Positions 1-6,797 of a stretch of DNA of 6,797 bases are shown here, in pieces (the first letter of the stretch is position 1; every line of letters begins with the position of its first letter). Position numbers and translations under genes: made by a program. The DNA lies in NCBI GenBank assembly GCA_029936705.1, contig JAPYSD010000196.1:1-6797 (forward strand), in the 5' to 3' direction. The notes beneath the pieces were generated by a model. The model made no database searches and was not told the DNA's origin. It was given only the letters and a program-made list of their open reading frames with translations. The stretch comes from Croceicoccus sp. (GTDB taxonomy: Bacteria; Pseudomonadota; Alphaproteobacteria; Sphingomonadales; Sphingomonadaceae).

Positions 1-108
1 CCCCTGGACCATCTTCCGCCAGAATTGCATGGCATCCTGGGACCGCTGGACGATGGCAATTATCAGCGGATCCGAATGGCCGCGATGCGCATGTTGCGGG
101 GCAGCTGA
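1..108 (+). CDS. 3' end of an unrecognised protein gene (partial)
   Basis: The frame beginning at base 1 is open for 35 codons and ends at TGA 106-108. The fragment reads PLDHLPPELHGILGPLDD and so on, ending RMLRGS. It has a plausible soluble C-terminal composition: a proline/leucine-rich stretch followed by a basic, methionine-rich helix. The start lies outside the window, and the fragment is too short for me to recognise a family. No strong hairpin with a T-tract follows it within the next 200 bases. It could be a chance open frame, but codon choice is GC-rich at third positions like the neighbouring real genes, and no competing frame is convincing. No function is assigned. Confidence 0.5.
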   Translation, partial: PLDHLPPELHGILGPLDDGNYQRIRMAAMRMLRGS

Positions 109-258
109 CCGGTACGCGGCGCACGATACACCGACAATTATACCGCACTAACTGGTAGCCGCGCGGCAGGATCGGCAGAAACACTGACATGAAAGCGATT
201 GCGGAAGTCCGTTTCGCCTTGCCCACGCTTTATTTGTCGGATTATTCAAGTTCAACAG

Positions 259-275
259 ATCGATGTGTCATCGAT
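259..275. repeat. ATCGAT-N5-ATCGAT dyad upstream of the hydrolase gene
   Basis: Two copies of the palindrome ATCGAT (259-264 and 270-275) are separated by GTGTC, about 52 bases before the hydrolase start. Together they can be read as an inverted repeat (6-bp stem, 5-base loop) or as a direct repeat with an 11-bp period, close to one helical turn. It might be an operator, but short self-complementary hexamers also occur by chance. Nothing else in the 219-base spacer stands out. I found no convincing sigma-70 promoter; the best guess, TTGCCC at 219-224 with TTATTC 17 bases later, is poor. Confidence 0.25.
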
Positions 276-314
276 TCCATGATGCGCGTTTCAAGCGTCG
301 GATAATGAAATGGT

Positions 315-319
315 GGAGG
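315..319 (+). promoter_or_regulatory. Ribosome binding site that fixes the hydrolase start
   Basis: GGAGG lies 8 bases before the ATG at 328. An upstream in-frame ATG at 310 overlaps the approach to this site and would put six residues ahead of the signal peptide, so 328 is the preferred start. Confidence 0.8.
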
Positions 320-327
320 ACAAGATC

Positions 328-1242
328 ATGAAATTTGGACCCGTCGTTGCCGGATTGATGTTAAGCTTCGTTTCCGTGCAGGCCTATGCGCAGGACGACC
401 GAATGGTGGCGATCGAGGCGCCCGATCAGCCCGACGCGATCAATCTCGATACCGGGAAGCTGCCGGGCGCGACCGTTTCCGAATCCTGGCACCAGCAATA
501 CGGCAGCCGCTTCGCCCGCAATGTCACCAACGCTACTCTGACCCCGTTTCTTCCCGATCCGGCCAAGGCAACCGGTGCAGCCGTGGTGGTGACACCCGGC
601 GGCGGTTTCCGAACCCTTTCGATGGAAAACGAAGGCTGGGACGTCGCGCGCGCGCTCGCCGACCGCGGGGTCGCTGCTTTCGTGCTCAAGTACCGGCTCA
701 ACCAGACGCCTGCCGACTTGCAGGCCTTTCAGCAGGCGGACCGGATGCCGCGCGACGGTGCAGCGCGCCCGCCCCGGCCCAACCCGGAGGAAATGGCCAA
801 GGCCATCGCGCCGCAACTGGCCGATGCGGAAGCTGCCTTTGCGCTGATCCGCGCCAATGCGGATGAATGGAACGTCGATCCCGACCGGATCGGCATGGTC
901 GGCTTCTCTGCCGGTGCCGCGCTTACCATGGCGACGGGCCTGTATGGCACCGACGCGAAACCGGCGTTTCTTGGCGACATCTACGGCCCGCTGACCGCCA
1001 TGCCGGTTCCCGAGGATGCGCCGCCGCTATTCGTCGCGCTGGCCGCGGACGATCCGCTGTTCCAGGGTGCCGATTTCGGACCGGTCGAGGCATGGCACGA
1101 GGCTGGCCGCCCGGTCGAGTTCCACTATTACGAACAGGGCGGGCACGGCTTTGGCATGTATCCCAAGACCACGACCAGCACCGGCTGGTTCGATGCCTTC
1201 GCTTCATGGCTGACCATGCACGGTTTCATGAAGGCGGAATGA
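328..1242 (+). CDS. Secreted alpha/beta hydrolase (acetyl esterase / carbohydrate esterase-like)
   Basis: A 304-residue serine hydrolase of the alpha/beta fold, probably an esterase, exported to the periplasm or beyond. The start at 328 follows GGAGG and gives a clean signal peptide: a Met-Lys start, a hydrophobic core over residues 5-17, and a likely signal peptidase I site after Ala-Tyr-Ala (21/22). The oxyanion-type motif PGGGF is at residues 90-94. The nucleophile elbow GFSAG (192-196) carries Ser194. The acid is Asp241 or Asp242 in the AADDPLF segment, and His273 sits in GGHGFG, so a full Ser-Asp-His triad is visible. The C-terminal WFDAFASWL helix is typical of the Aes/BD-FAE/acetylxylan esterase-like group (COG0657). 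A proline-rich insert around residues 137-155 lies between the oxyanion strand and the nucleophile. The substrate cannot be told from sequence; acetylated sugars or small esters are inference. It appears to be a single-gene unit, with its own terminator-like hairpin right after the stop. Confidence 0.92.
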   Translation: MKFGPVVAGLMLSFVSVQAYAQDDRMVAIEAPDQPDAINLDTGKLPGATVSESWHQQYGSRFARNVTNATLTPFLPDPAKATGAAVVVTPGGGFRTLSMENEGWDVARALADRGVAAFVLKYRLNQTPADLQAFQQADRMPRDGAARPPRPNPEEMAKAIAPQLADAEAAFALIRANADEWNVDPDRIGMVGFSAGAALTMATGLYGTDAKPAFLGDIYGPLTAMPVPEDAPPLFVALAADDPLFQGADFGPVEAWHEAGRPVEFHYYEQGGHGFGMYPKTTTSTGWFDAFASWLTMHGFMKAE

Positions 1243-1248
1243 TCCGAA

Positions 1249-1278
1249 CGTCCGGGCGGGTTTCGGCTCGCCCGGGCG
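1249..1278 (+). terminator. Stem-loop after the hydrolase gene, probable terminator
   Basis: Bases 1249-1258 pair with 1269-1278, a 10-bp GC-rich stem with one G-U pair and a 10-base loop, starting 7 bases after the stop codon. No T-tract follows, so intrinsic termination would be imperfect; it may instead protect the 3' end of the transcript. Confidence 0.5.
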
Positions 1279-1299
1279 GCTTGACCAACGCACGAAAGC

Positions 1300-1322
1300 G
1301 CCGGGGCGCAGCGCGGCCCGGC
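1300..1322 (-). terminator. Candidate terminator of the tRNA-Ala transcript
   Basis: GCCGGG at 1300-1305 pairs with CCCGGC at 1317-1322. The loop is GC-rich and can itself pair (GCGC-A-GCGC). On the minus strand the hairpin lies about 40 bases past the tRNA 3' end and is followed by GCTTTCG, a short T-run only. Position and orientation fit; the weak tail keeps confidence low. Confidence 0.35.
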
Positions 1323-1360
1323 CAACAAACCCTGATTTGCGAAGATGCCCGGTGAAGCGA

Positions 1361-1436
<76 letters not shown>

Positions 1437-1504
1437 AATTTCCATCGCACCCCGAAGGACTTACCGGCCTGTCACGGCTGGCGGGGCACCCTGGGAGGGG
1501 CCCT

Positions 1505-1555
1505 GCTCTCCGCCCGTTTCACCCCGGTTCGTGTCGGGGATCCGGTGCGGAGAGC
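1505..1555. repeat. Large two-part inverted repeat between the FYDLN gene and tRNA-Ala
   Basis: GCTCTCCGC (1505-1513) is the exact reverse complement of GCGGAGAGC (1547-1555). Inside it, CCCCG (1522-1526) pairs with CGGGG (1535-1539) around an 8-base loop, and CCG at 1514-1516 can extend the outer stem past a one-base bulge. The result is a long hairpin with an internal loop, in the 207-base spacer between two minus-strand genes. It has no T-tract on either side. It may be a terminator without a U-tail, an mRNA 3'-end structure, or a small structured RNA. Confidence 0.5.
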
Positions 1556-1575
1556 GGCTCTCTAGGCAGTGATTC

Positions 1576-1606
1576 CGCCGGTTGCAAGAGCAAATTTCAA
1601 CCGGCG
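1576..1606. repeat. 9-bp hairpin downstream of the FYDLN gene
   Basis: CGCCGGTTG (1576-1584) and CAACCGGCG (1598-1606) form a perfect 9-bp stem with a 13-base loop, about 37 bases past the end of the minus-strand gene at 1644-1964. Six A bases follow it on the plus strand, so on the minus strand the T-run comes before the hairpin, the wrong order for a standard terminator of that gene. It probably still belongs to the gene's 3' end, perhaps as a Rho-dependent or RNA-stabilising structure. Confidence 0.45.
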
Positions 1607-1643
1607 AAAAAAGACCGTGAAGCGGCCCGGGACGTTAGACCGA

Positions 1644-1964
1644 TCAGGTATCGTCGTCGTCGTCGTCGCTCGCCTTGGCGACGCCCAGATCGTCGTCGCC
1701 GCCCAGGTCGACGTCATTGTCGGGCGAATCGTCGTCGTCATCGACATCGATGTCCAGATCATCGTCGCCGAGATCCTCGTCGTTCTCCTGCTTCTGCGTC
1801 TTCTCTTCCTCGTAAGGAATCGGCTGCTTGGACTTGAGCACGGGCTCGGGCGTCCACTCGTTACCGCATTCGATGCAGGTAACCGGATCGTCCTTGCCGA
1901 GATCGTAAAAGCGGGTGCCGCACTTCGGGCAGGTGTGCTTGGCACCCCATTCGGGCTTGACCAT
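1644..1964 (-). CDS. FYDLN-type (TIGR02300) zinc-ribbon protein with acidic tail
   Basis: A 106-residue cytoplasmic protein of unknown function. The chosen ATG (1962-1964) begins MVKPEWGAKHTCPKCG, the conserved N-terminus of this family, and a GAGG lies 5 bases upstream; the open frame extends further upstream (to 2066) but the extra sequence looks like spacer. Two CxxC pairs (Cys12/Cys15 and Cys30/Cys33) form a likely zinc ribbon. They flank the signature motif, here FYDLG (residues 19-23) instead of the usual FYDLN. From about residue 48 the chain is low complexity and strongly acidic, ending in runs of aspartate. The family is found mainly in alphaproteobacteria and has no known biochemical role; the metal site plus the polyanionic tail suggests a nucleic-acid-mimic or protein-binding job, which is inference only. 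It is divergent from aroA, and the 242-base spacer between their starts must hold the promoters of both; I could not identify either. Confidence 0.93.
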   Translation of the reverse strand: MVKPEWGAKHTCPKCGTRFYDLGKDDPVTCIECGNEWTPEPVLKSKQPIPYEEEKTQKQENDEDLGDDDLDIDVDDDDDSPDNDVDLGGDDDLGVAKASDDDDDDT

Positions 1965-2011
1965 GAAAACCTCGTGATTTCGCGCCGGGAGGGCGCATTC
2001 TCGCTCTGTGA

Positions 2012-3803
<1,792 letters not shown>

Positions 3804-3807
<4 letters not shown>

Positions 3808-4445
3808 TCATTGCCGTCGACGGTCCCACCGCCAGCGGAAAAGGAACGATCGCCAGGGGCCTGGGCAAGCATTTCGGTCTGCCGGTGCTCGATACCGGGC
3901 TGCTCTATCGCGCGGTGGGCTTGCAGGCGCGCAAGATGGGCCTCGATCCCGACGACCCGCTTGATGCCGCCCGCGCGACCGAGTTCCCCGACGTGTTGCT
4001 GAAGGAGCCCGAGCTTCGCTCCGTCGCCTGCGGGGCGCTGGCTTCGCGCGTGTCGGTGCACAAGCGCGTGCGCGCCGCCCTGCTGGAGCGGCAGCGGCGG
4101 TTCGCCGGGCAGCCCGGCGGTGCGATCCTGGACGGCCGTGACATCGGCACGGTCATCGCGCCCGATGCCGAGGTGAAACTGTTCGTGACCGCCAGCCTCG
4201 AAGCGCGCGCGATGCGCCGTCATGCGGAAAGCAATTCGCGCGGCGAGAAGCTGACCCTCGAACAGGTTATGGACGACCTGGCGAAGCGCGACGAACGCGA
4301 TCGCAACCGCGCCGAGGCACCGCTTTTACAGGCGCCCGATGCCGTCCTGCTCGACAATAGCGAAATGCCGCCTGCCGAGGCGCTGAAGGCCGCGATCGAT
4401 GCCGTGGAACAGGCGATGGCAGCCAAGGGGCTGAAGGCCGGCTGA
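3804..4445 (+). CDS. cmk: Cytidylate kinase (CMP/dCMP kinase)
   Basis: A cytoplasmic enzyme that phosphorylates CMP and dCMP with ATP, feeding CTP and dCTP pools and recycling CMP from RNA turnover and phospholipid synthesis. The 213 residues are normal for the alphaproteobacterial family. The P-loop GPTASGKGT is at residues 7-15. DTGLLYRAVG (from Asp30, with Arg36) is the start of the nucleotide-binding region. DGRDIGTV (110-117) is the CMP-binding signature with Arg112 and Asp113. The lid region has KRDERDRNR (161-169), followed by the VLLDNSEM strand. The start at 3804 gives the canonical MIIAVDGP N-terminus, has AAGGA 7 bases upstream, and overlaps the stop of the membrane protein gene. 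It is the last gene of the coupled operon. In many proteobacteria cmk directly precedes rpsA; here a lipoprotein gene lies between them. Confidence 0.97.
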
Positions 4446-4462
4446 CCGCCCGTTTTCGCTTC

Positions 4463-4477
4463 AGATCTGGCGGATCT
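4463..4477 (+). terminator. Weak hairpin after cmk
   Basis: AGATC (4463-4467) and GATCT (4473-4477) form a 5-bp stem with loop TGGCG, followed by only two T bases and then C. It lies 17 bases past the cmk stop and just before the predicted EcfG promoter. The stem is too short to be a confident terminator, so some transcription may run on from cmk into the lipoprotein gene. Confidence 0.25.
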
Positions 4478-4480
4478 TTC

Positions 4481-4505
4481 GGAACAATGGTCCCGGCACT
4501 TCGTT
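4481..4505 (+). promoter_or_regulatory. Predicted EcfG (general stress response) promoter
   Basis: GGAAC at 4481-4485 and CGTT at 4502-4505 are separated by exactly 16 bases. This is the consensus -35/-10 pair recognised by the alphaproteobacterial general stress sigma factor EcfG (SigT in Caulobacter), which is controlled through PhyR and NepR. Both elements are perfect, the spacing is right, and the motif lies in an intergenic region 69 bases before a gene start in the right orientation. The expected transcript start is near 4511-4514. I infer that the lipoprotein gene downstream belongs to the general stress regulon. Confidence 0.75.
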
Positions 4506-4513
4506 CAGCTAGC

Positions 4514-4553
4514 CAGAACTCAGAAAGTTCAATCAGAACTGAGCAAGTTCACG
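4514..4553 (+). repeat. Tandem 20-bp repeat of phased GAACT/AGTTC half-sites
   Basis: Two adjacent 20-base units (4514-4533 and 4534-4553) agree at 16 of their first 18 positions. Each contains GAACT, five bases, then AGTTC. The four half-sites start at 4516, 4526, 4536 and 4546, alternating in orientation at a regular 10-bp step, about one DNA turn. The array lies just downstream of the expected start of the EcfG transcript and ends 21 bases before the ATG. It could be a double operator on one face of the DNA, or two small hairpins in the 5' untranslated RNA near the ribosome binding site. Confidence 0.6.
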
Positions 4554-4573
4554 AAGCAGAAGGAACCGTCTTC

Positions 4574-5206
4574 ATGAAGCGTATTCGCACTCCCCTCCTG
4601 GCCGGCGCTCTGGCGCTCGCCCTGACCGCCTGCGGACAGGAGCCCGCTACCGAGGCCGATACCGACGCCACGGCGACCGCCGGTGACATGCAGAACCCGG
4701 TCGCGTCCGATCTTGATGCCAAGGTCATGTCGGCGCTGTCGGAGTGTCAGACGGTCGAGCCGAGCTGCGGCATGGGTACGCCGGCAGGTTATCTCGTCTT
4801 CCCCGACGTGACCGAGATCGCACTGGGCGTCGGCGGCGCCGGCGGTGACGGCGCGCTGGTCCAGAACGGCGAGATCGTCAGCTACTGGCGCATGGGCGAA
4901 GGCAGCGTCGGACTTCAGGCCGGTGTCCAGGCCGCTTCCTACGTGTTCAAGATCAACGATCCGGCGACGCTGAAGCAGTACACCGACAGCGGTGAATGGA
5001 GCATCGGCGCGGATGCAGGCATCACGGTTGCCGACGCATCGGCCAACGCGCAGGGCGACAGCGAGGAATCGCAGGCCTATGTCTTCAATGCCGAAGGTCT
5101 GATGGCAGACGCCTCGATCGACGCCATGAAGATCTGGCGCACGGATGAAATGTCGACCGGCGGCAACGCCAGCACCGACATGACCACGACCGACACCACC
5201 GACTGA
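4574..5206 (+). CDS. SYLF (Ysc84-like, DUF500) domain lipoprotein
   Basis: A 210-residue lipoprotein. The chosen ATG at 4574 follows AAGGA with 9 bases between, and starts a signal sequence with the lipobox LTAC (17-20), so Cys20 should be lipidated; the sorting destination is probably the outer membrane. The mature N-terminus is a Thr/Ala/Asp-rich linker to about residue 45. Cys58 and Cys65 could form a disulfide. From about residue 70 the chain follows the SYLF pattern: GYLVFPDV (72-79), a glycine-rich VGGAGGDGALV segment, a VGLQAGVQAASYVF segment, EWSIGADAG, then AYVFNAEGLMADASIDAMKIWR. SYLF domains in eukaryotes bind phosphoinositides; bacterial relatives are envelope proteins of unclear role. 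The tail is Thr/Asp-rich and low complexity. A consensus EcfG promoter upstream and a terminator downstream make this a probable single-gene stress unit between cmk and rpsA. Confidence 0.88.
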   Translation: MKRIRTPLLAGALALALTACGQEPATEADTDATATAGDMQNPVASDLDAKVMSALSECQTVEPSCGMGTPAGYLVFPDVTEIALGVGGAGGDGALVQNGEIVSYWRMGEGSVGLQAGVQAASYVFKINDPATLKQYTDSGEWSIGADAGITVADASANAQGDSEESQAYVFNAEGLMADASIDAMKIWRTDEMSTGGNASTDMTTTDTTD

Positions 5207-5230
5207 TCCCTTTCGGGAAACAGCACAAGG

Positions 5231-5266
5231 CAGCGGCCGGCACCTGTCAGGGGTGACCGGCCGTTG
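5231..5266 (+). terminator. Terminator of the SYLF lipoprotein gene
   Basis: Bases 5231-5244 (CAGCGGCCGGCACC) pair with 5252-5266 (GGTG, bulged A5256, then CCGGCCGTTG). This makes a 14-bp stem with one G-U pair and a 7-base loop, 25 bases past the stop. The tail TCGTTTCC is moderately T-rich. It is the most convincing terminator in the window. Confidence 0.7.
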
Positions 5267-5280
5267 TCGTTTCCGCGGCG

Positions 5281-5310
5281 GGTCAAAGGCGTGGTCGCAA
5301 TGCTTTGACC
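5281..5310. repeat. Perfect inverted repeat GGTCAAAG-N14-CTTTGACC
   Basis: GGTCAAAG (5281-5288) and CTTTGACC (5303-5310) are exact reverse complements with 14 bases between. A bulged G5289 allows a ninth pair (C5290 with G5302). The T-rich TTGCTTTTCC follows directly. It can be read as a second, back-up terminator behind the lipoprotein gene, or as an operator whose right arm contains a TTGACC -35 hexamer for rpsA. Confidence 0.55.
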
Positions 5311-5343
5311 TTGCTTTTCCCCGCGATCTGGCCTAACCGCGCG

Positions 5344-5360
5344 CCCGTCCGACGGGTTTT
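5344..5360 (+). terminator. Short hairpin followed by TTTT in the rpsA upstream region
   Basis: CCCGT (5344-5348) pairs with ACGGG (5352-5356) around a 3-base loop, directly followed by TTTT. The geometry resembles a minimal terminator or an attenuator about 200 bases before rpsA, but a 5-bp stem is at the lower limit. Confidence 0.3.
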
Positions 5361-5512
5361 ACCGCCCGGTCGGTGGCTGATGCGGTTCATGCCGTTTCCA
5401 CCATCCTCCACACGGTTCTGTCTATCGGATATTCGCAGGCGCATTCGGCCCTGCGGATGGTTCGGCCCCTTTTGGCCCGCCGATGCAATGGTGCGGATGG
5501 CGGAGGAAGACC

Positions 5513-5527
5513 GGCGGAAAAACCGCC
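5513..5527 (+). promoter_or_regulatory. A-loop hairpin just upstream of the rpsA ribosome binding region
   Basis: GGCGG (5513-5517) and CCGCC (5523-5527) close a loop of five A bases, ending 36 bases before the rpsA ATG. Structured leaders near the rpsA start mediate S1 autoregulation in gammaproteobacteria; a similar role here is inference by analogy, and the hairpin itself is small. Confidence 0.35.
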
Positions 5528-5563
5528 TGGCCGGAAAACGAAACGAACGGGAATACAATCCTA

Positions 5564-6797
5564 ATGGCAACTGCGCCTAACCCCACTCGCGACGATTTCG
5601 CGAAAATGCTCGACGATATGCTCGGCTCGGAAGCCGAGGGCGGCTTCGAAGGCCGCGTCGTCAAGGGCACCGTCACCGCCATCGAGAACGACAAGGCCGT
5701 CATCGACGTCGGCTTGAAAAGCGAAGGCCGCGTTCGCCTTTCCGAGTTCGCCCGCAATTCGGACGAGCACGGCCTGAAGGTCGGTGACGAAGTCGAGGTT
5801 TTCGTCGACCGCGTCGAGAACGCCGATGGCGAAGCGATGCTGTCGCGCGACCGCGCCCGCCGCGAAGCCGCCTGGGACCGCCTTGAGAGCGAGTTCGGCG
5901 AAGGCAAGCGCGTCGAGGGCCAGATCTTCGGTCGCGTCAAGGGCGGCTTCACCGTCGACCTCGACGGTGCCGTGGCCTTCCTGCCCGGTTCGCAGGTCGA
6001 TATCCGCCCCGTGCGCGACATCACCCCGCTGATGGGCATCCCGCAGCCTTTCCAGATCCTCAAGATGGATCGCCGCCGCGGTAATATCGTCGTGTCGCGC
6101 CGCGCCGTTCTGGAAGAGACCCGCGCCGAGCAGCGCCAGGAACTGATCGGCGAGCTCAGCGAGGGCCAGGTCATCGACGGCGTGGTCAAGAACATCACCG
6201 ATTACGGCGCTTTTGTGGACCTGGGCGGTATCGACGGCCTGCTGCATGTCACCGACATGAGCTACAAGCGCGTCAATCACCCCAGCGAAGTGGTCGAGAT
6301 CGGCCAGACCGTCACGGTGCAGATCGTCCGCATCAACCAGGACACGCAGCGCATCAGCCTTGGCATGAAGCAGCTGGAAAGCGATCCGTGGGATGGCGTG
6401 GCCGTGAAGTACCCGGTCGGCGCGAAGCTGACGGGCACCGTCACCAACATCACCGAATACGGCGCCTTTGTCGAACTGGAGCCGGGCATCGAAGGCCTGG
6501 TCCATGTTTCGGAGATGAGCTGGACCAAGAAGAACGTCCACCCCGGCAAGATCGTCTCGACCTCGCAGGAAGTCGAAGTCATGGTGCTGGAAGTCGACGC
6601 CGAGAAGCGCCGCATCTCGCTGGGCCTCAAGCAGGCGCAGTCGAACCCCTGGGACGATTTCGCAGAGAAGTTCCCGGTCGGCTCGACCGTCACCGGCGAA
6701 GTCAAGAACGCGACCGAGTTCGGCCTGTTCATCGGCCTTCCGGGCGACGTCGACGGCATGGTCCACATGTCGGACATCGCCTGGGGCATCTCGGGTG
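5564..6797 (+). CDS. rpsA: 30S ribosomal protein S1 (partial, 3' end outside window)
   Basis: The first 411 residues of ribosomal protein S1, which binds mRNA and the 30S subunit and helps unfold and position messages for initiation. The frame stays open to the window edge; about 150 residues of the usual 560-570 are missing. It begins MATAPNPTRDDFAKMLDDML. The S1 (OB-fold) repeats start at about residues 30, 115, 201, 286 and 373. Repeats 1 and 2 are the divergent, ribosome-binding type; repeats 3 and 4 have the classic pattern ITDYGAFVDLGGIDGLLHVTDMS and its close copy, each followed by QRISLGMKQ- or RRISLGLKQ-like ends; repeat 5 is cut off. The Shine-Dalgarno is weak (CGGGAA about 10 bases upstream), as is common for rpsA. 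The cmk-rpsA order is conserved in proteobacteria, here interrupted by a lipoprotein gene. Confidence 0.98.
   Translation, partial: MATAPNPTRDDFAKMLDDMLGSEAEGGFEGRVVKGTVTAIENDKAVIDVGLKSEGRVRLSEFARNSDEHGLKVGDEVEVFVDRVENADGEAMLSRDRARREAAWDRLESEFGEGKRVEGQIFGRVKGGFTVDLDGAVAFLPGSQVDIRPVRDITPLMGIPQPFQILKMDRRRGNIVVSRRAVLEETRAEQRQELIGELSEGQVIDGVVKNITDYGAFVDLGGIDGLLHVTDMSYKRVNHPSEVVEIGQTVTVQIVRINQDTQRISLGMKQLESDPWDGVAVKYPVGAKLTGTVTNITEYGAFVELEPGIEGLVHVSEMSWTKKNVHPGKIVSTSQEVEVMVLEVDAEKRRISLGLKQAQSNPWDDFAEKFPVGSTVTGEVKNATEFGLFIGLPGDVDGMVHMSDIAWGISG

Larger units (their letters stand above)
5267..5563 (+). other. rpsA upstream region and probable long leader
   Basis: This stretch (with the terminator, 357 bases between stop 5206 and start 5564) holds no convincing gene. 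One open frame, 5373-5564, begins with GTG and its TAA overlaps the rpsA ATG, but it has no ribosome binding site and no recognisable protein character. The region contains an 8-bp perfect dyad (5281-5310), a short hairpin followed by TTTT (5344-5360) and an A5-loop hairpin near the start (5513-5527). TTGACC at 5305-5310 could be a -35 element of an rpsA promoter, but no good -10 is seen at 16-18 bases. If that promoter is used, the leader would exceed 200 bases. Confidence 0.5.

Noticed and set aside
867..1355. Open frame of 162 codons overlapping the end of the hydrolase
   Set aside because: Arginine-rich shadow frame of the hydrolase gene running into the spacer, with no domain and no ribosome binding site.
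1650..1800. GTC/GTCGTC-rich simple repeat and a valine/isoleucine-rich plus-strand open frame
   Set aside because: The run is the reverse complement of aspartate codons in the acidic tail of the FYDLN protein, so it is explained by coding sequence and is not an independent repeat or a membrane protein.
4487..4573. A 29-codon N-terminal extension of the SYLF lipoprotein
   Set aside because: It would start inside the EcfG promoter spacer and put a polar extension before a clear lipoprotein signal sequence; the ATG at 4574 has its own ribosome binding site.
5373..5564. A 63-codon GTG-start open frame whose TAA overlaps the rpsA ATG
   Set aside because: The stop/start overlap is suggestive of a leader peptide, but there is no ribosome binding site before 5373, no recognisable protein features, and several hairpins lie inside it. 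It was treated as chance.
5561..6766. A 401-codon open frame on the minus strand opposite rpsA
   Set aside because: The plus strand encodes unmistakable S1 repeats. The minus frame is aspartate/leucine-rich and repeats only because the S1 repeats do.

Overview
The window looks like a chromosomal housekeeping region of a high-GC alphaproteobacterium, most likely a sphingomonad (Sphingomonadaceae/Erythrobacteraceae type). Three things point there: an AroA of the alphaproteobacterial class II type, an alphaproteobacterial FYDLN-type zinc-ribbon acidic protein, and a textbook EcfG-type (general stress sigma factor) promoter motif. The taxonomic call is inference from sequence character; no database was searched.

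Layout, left to right: (1) the last 35 codons of an unrecognised plus-strand gene (1-108), then about 220 bases of spacer. (2) A secreted alpha/beta hydrolase (328-1242, +) with a strong stem-loop just after its stop. (3) Two minus-strand genes: tRNA-Ala(GGC) at 1361-1436 and the FYDLN/TIGR02300-type protein at 1644-1964. The spacer between them holds two sizeable stem-loops. (4) A plus-strand operon of aroA (TTG start, 2207-3556), a three-helix membrane protein (3553-3807) and cmk (3804-4445), joined by two ATGA stop/start overlaps. (5) A stand-alone SYLF-domain lipoprotein gene (4574-5206) with its own predicted EcfG promoter, followed by an array of phased GAACT/AGTTC half-sites and, after the gene, a terminator. 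(6) A spacer/leader of 357 bases with several dyads, leading into rpsA (5564 to the window end, incomplete), the gene for ribosomal protein S1.

The aroA, cmk, rpsA order is the widely conserved proteobacterial arrangement that joins aromatic amino acid synthesis (EPSP synthase), nucleotide metabolism (CMP kinase) and translation (S1). The least ordinary part is the segment between cmk and rpsA. There a predicted stress-induced lipoprotein unit has its own promoter and terminator inside an otherwise growth-linked cluster. I see no mobile element, CRISPR array or defence system, and no wholly new system. The best leads are the EcfG promoter with its downstream half-site array, and the structured rpsA leader.
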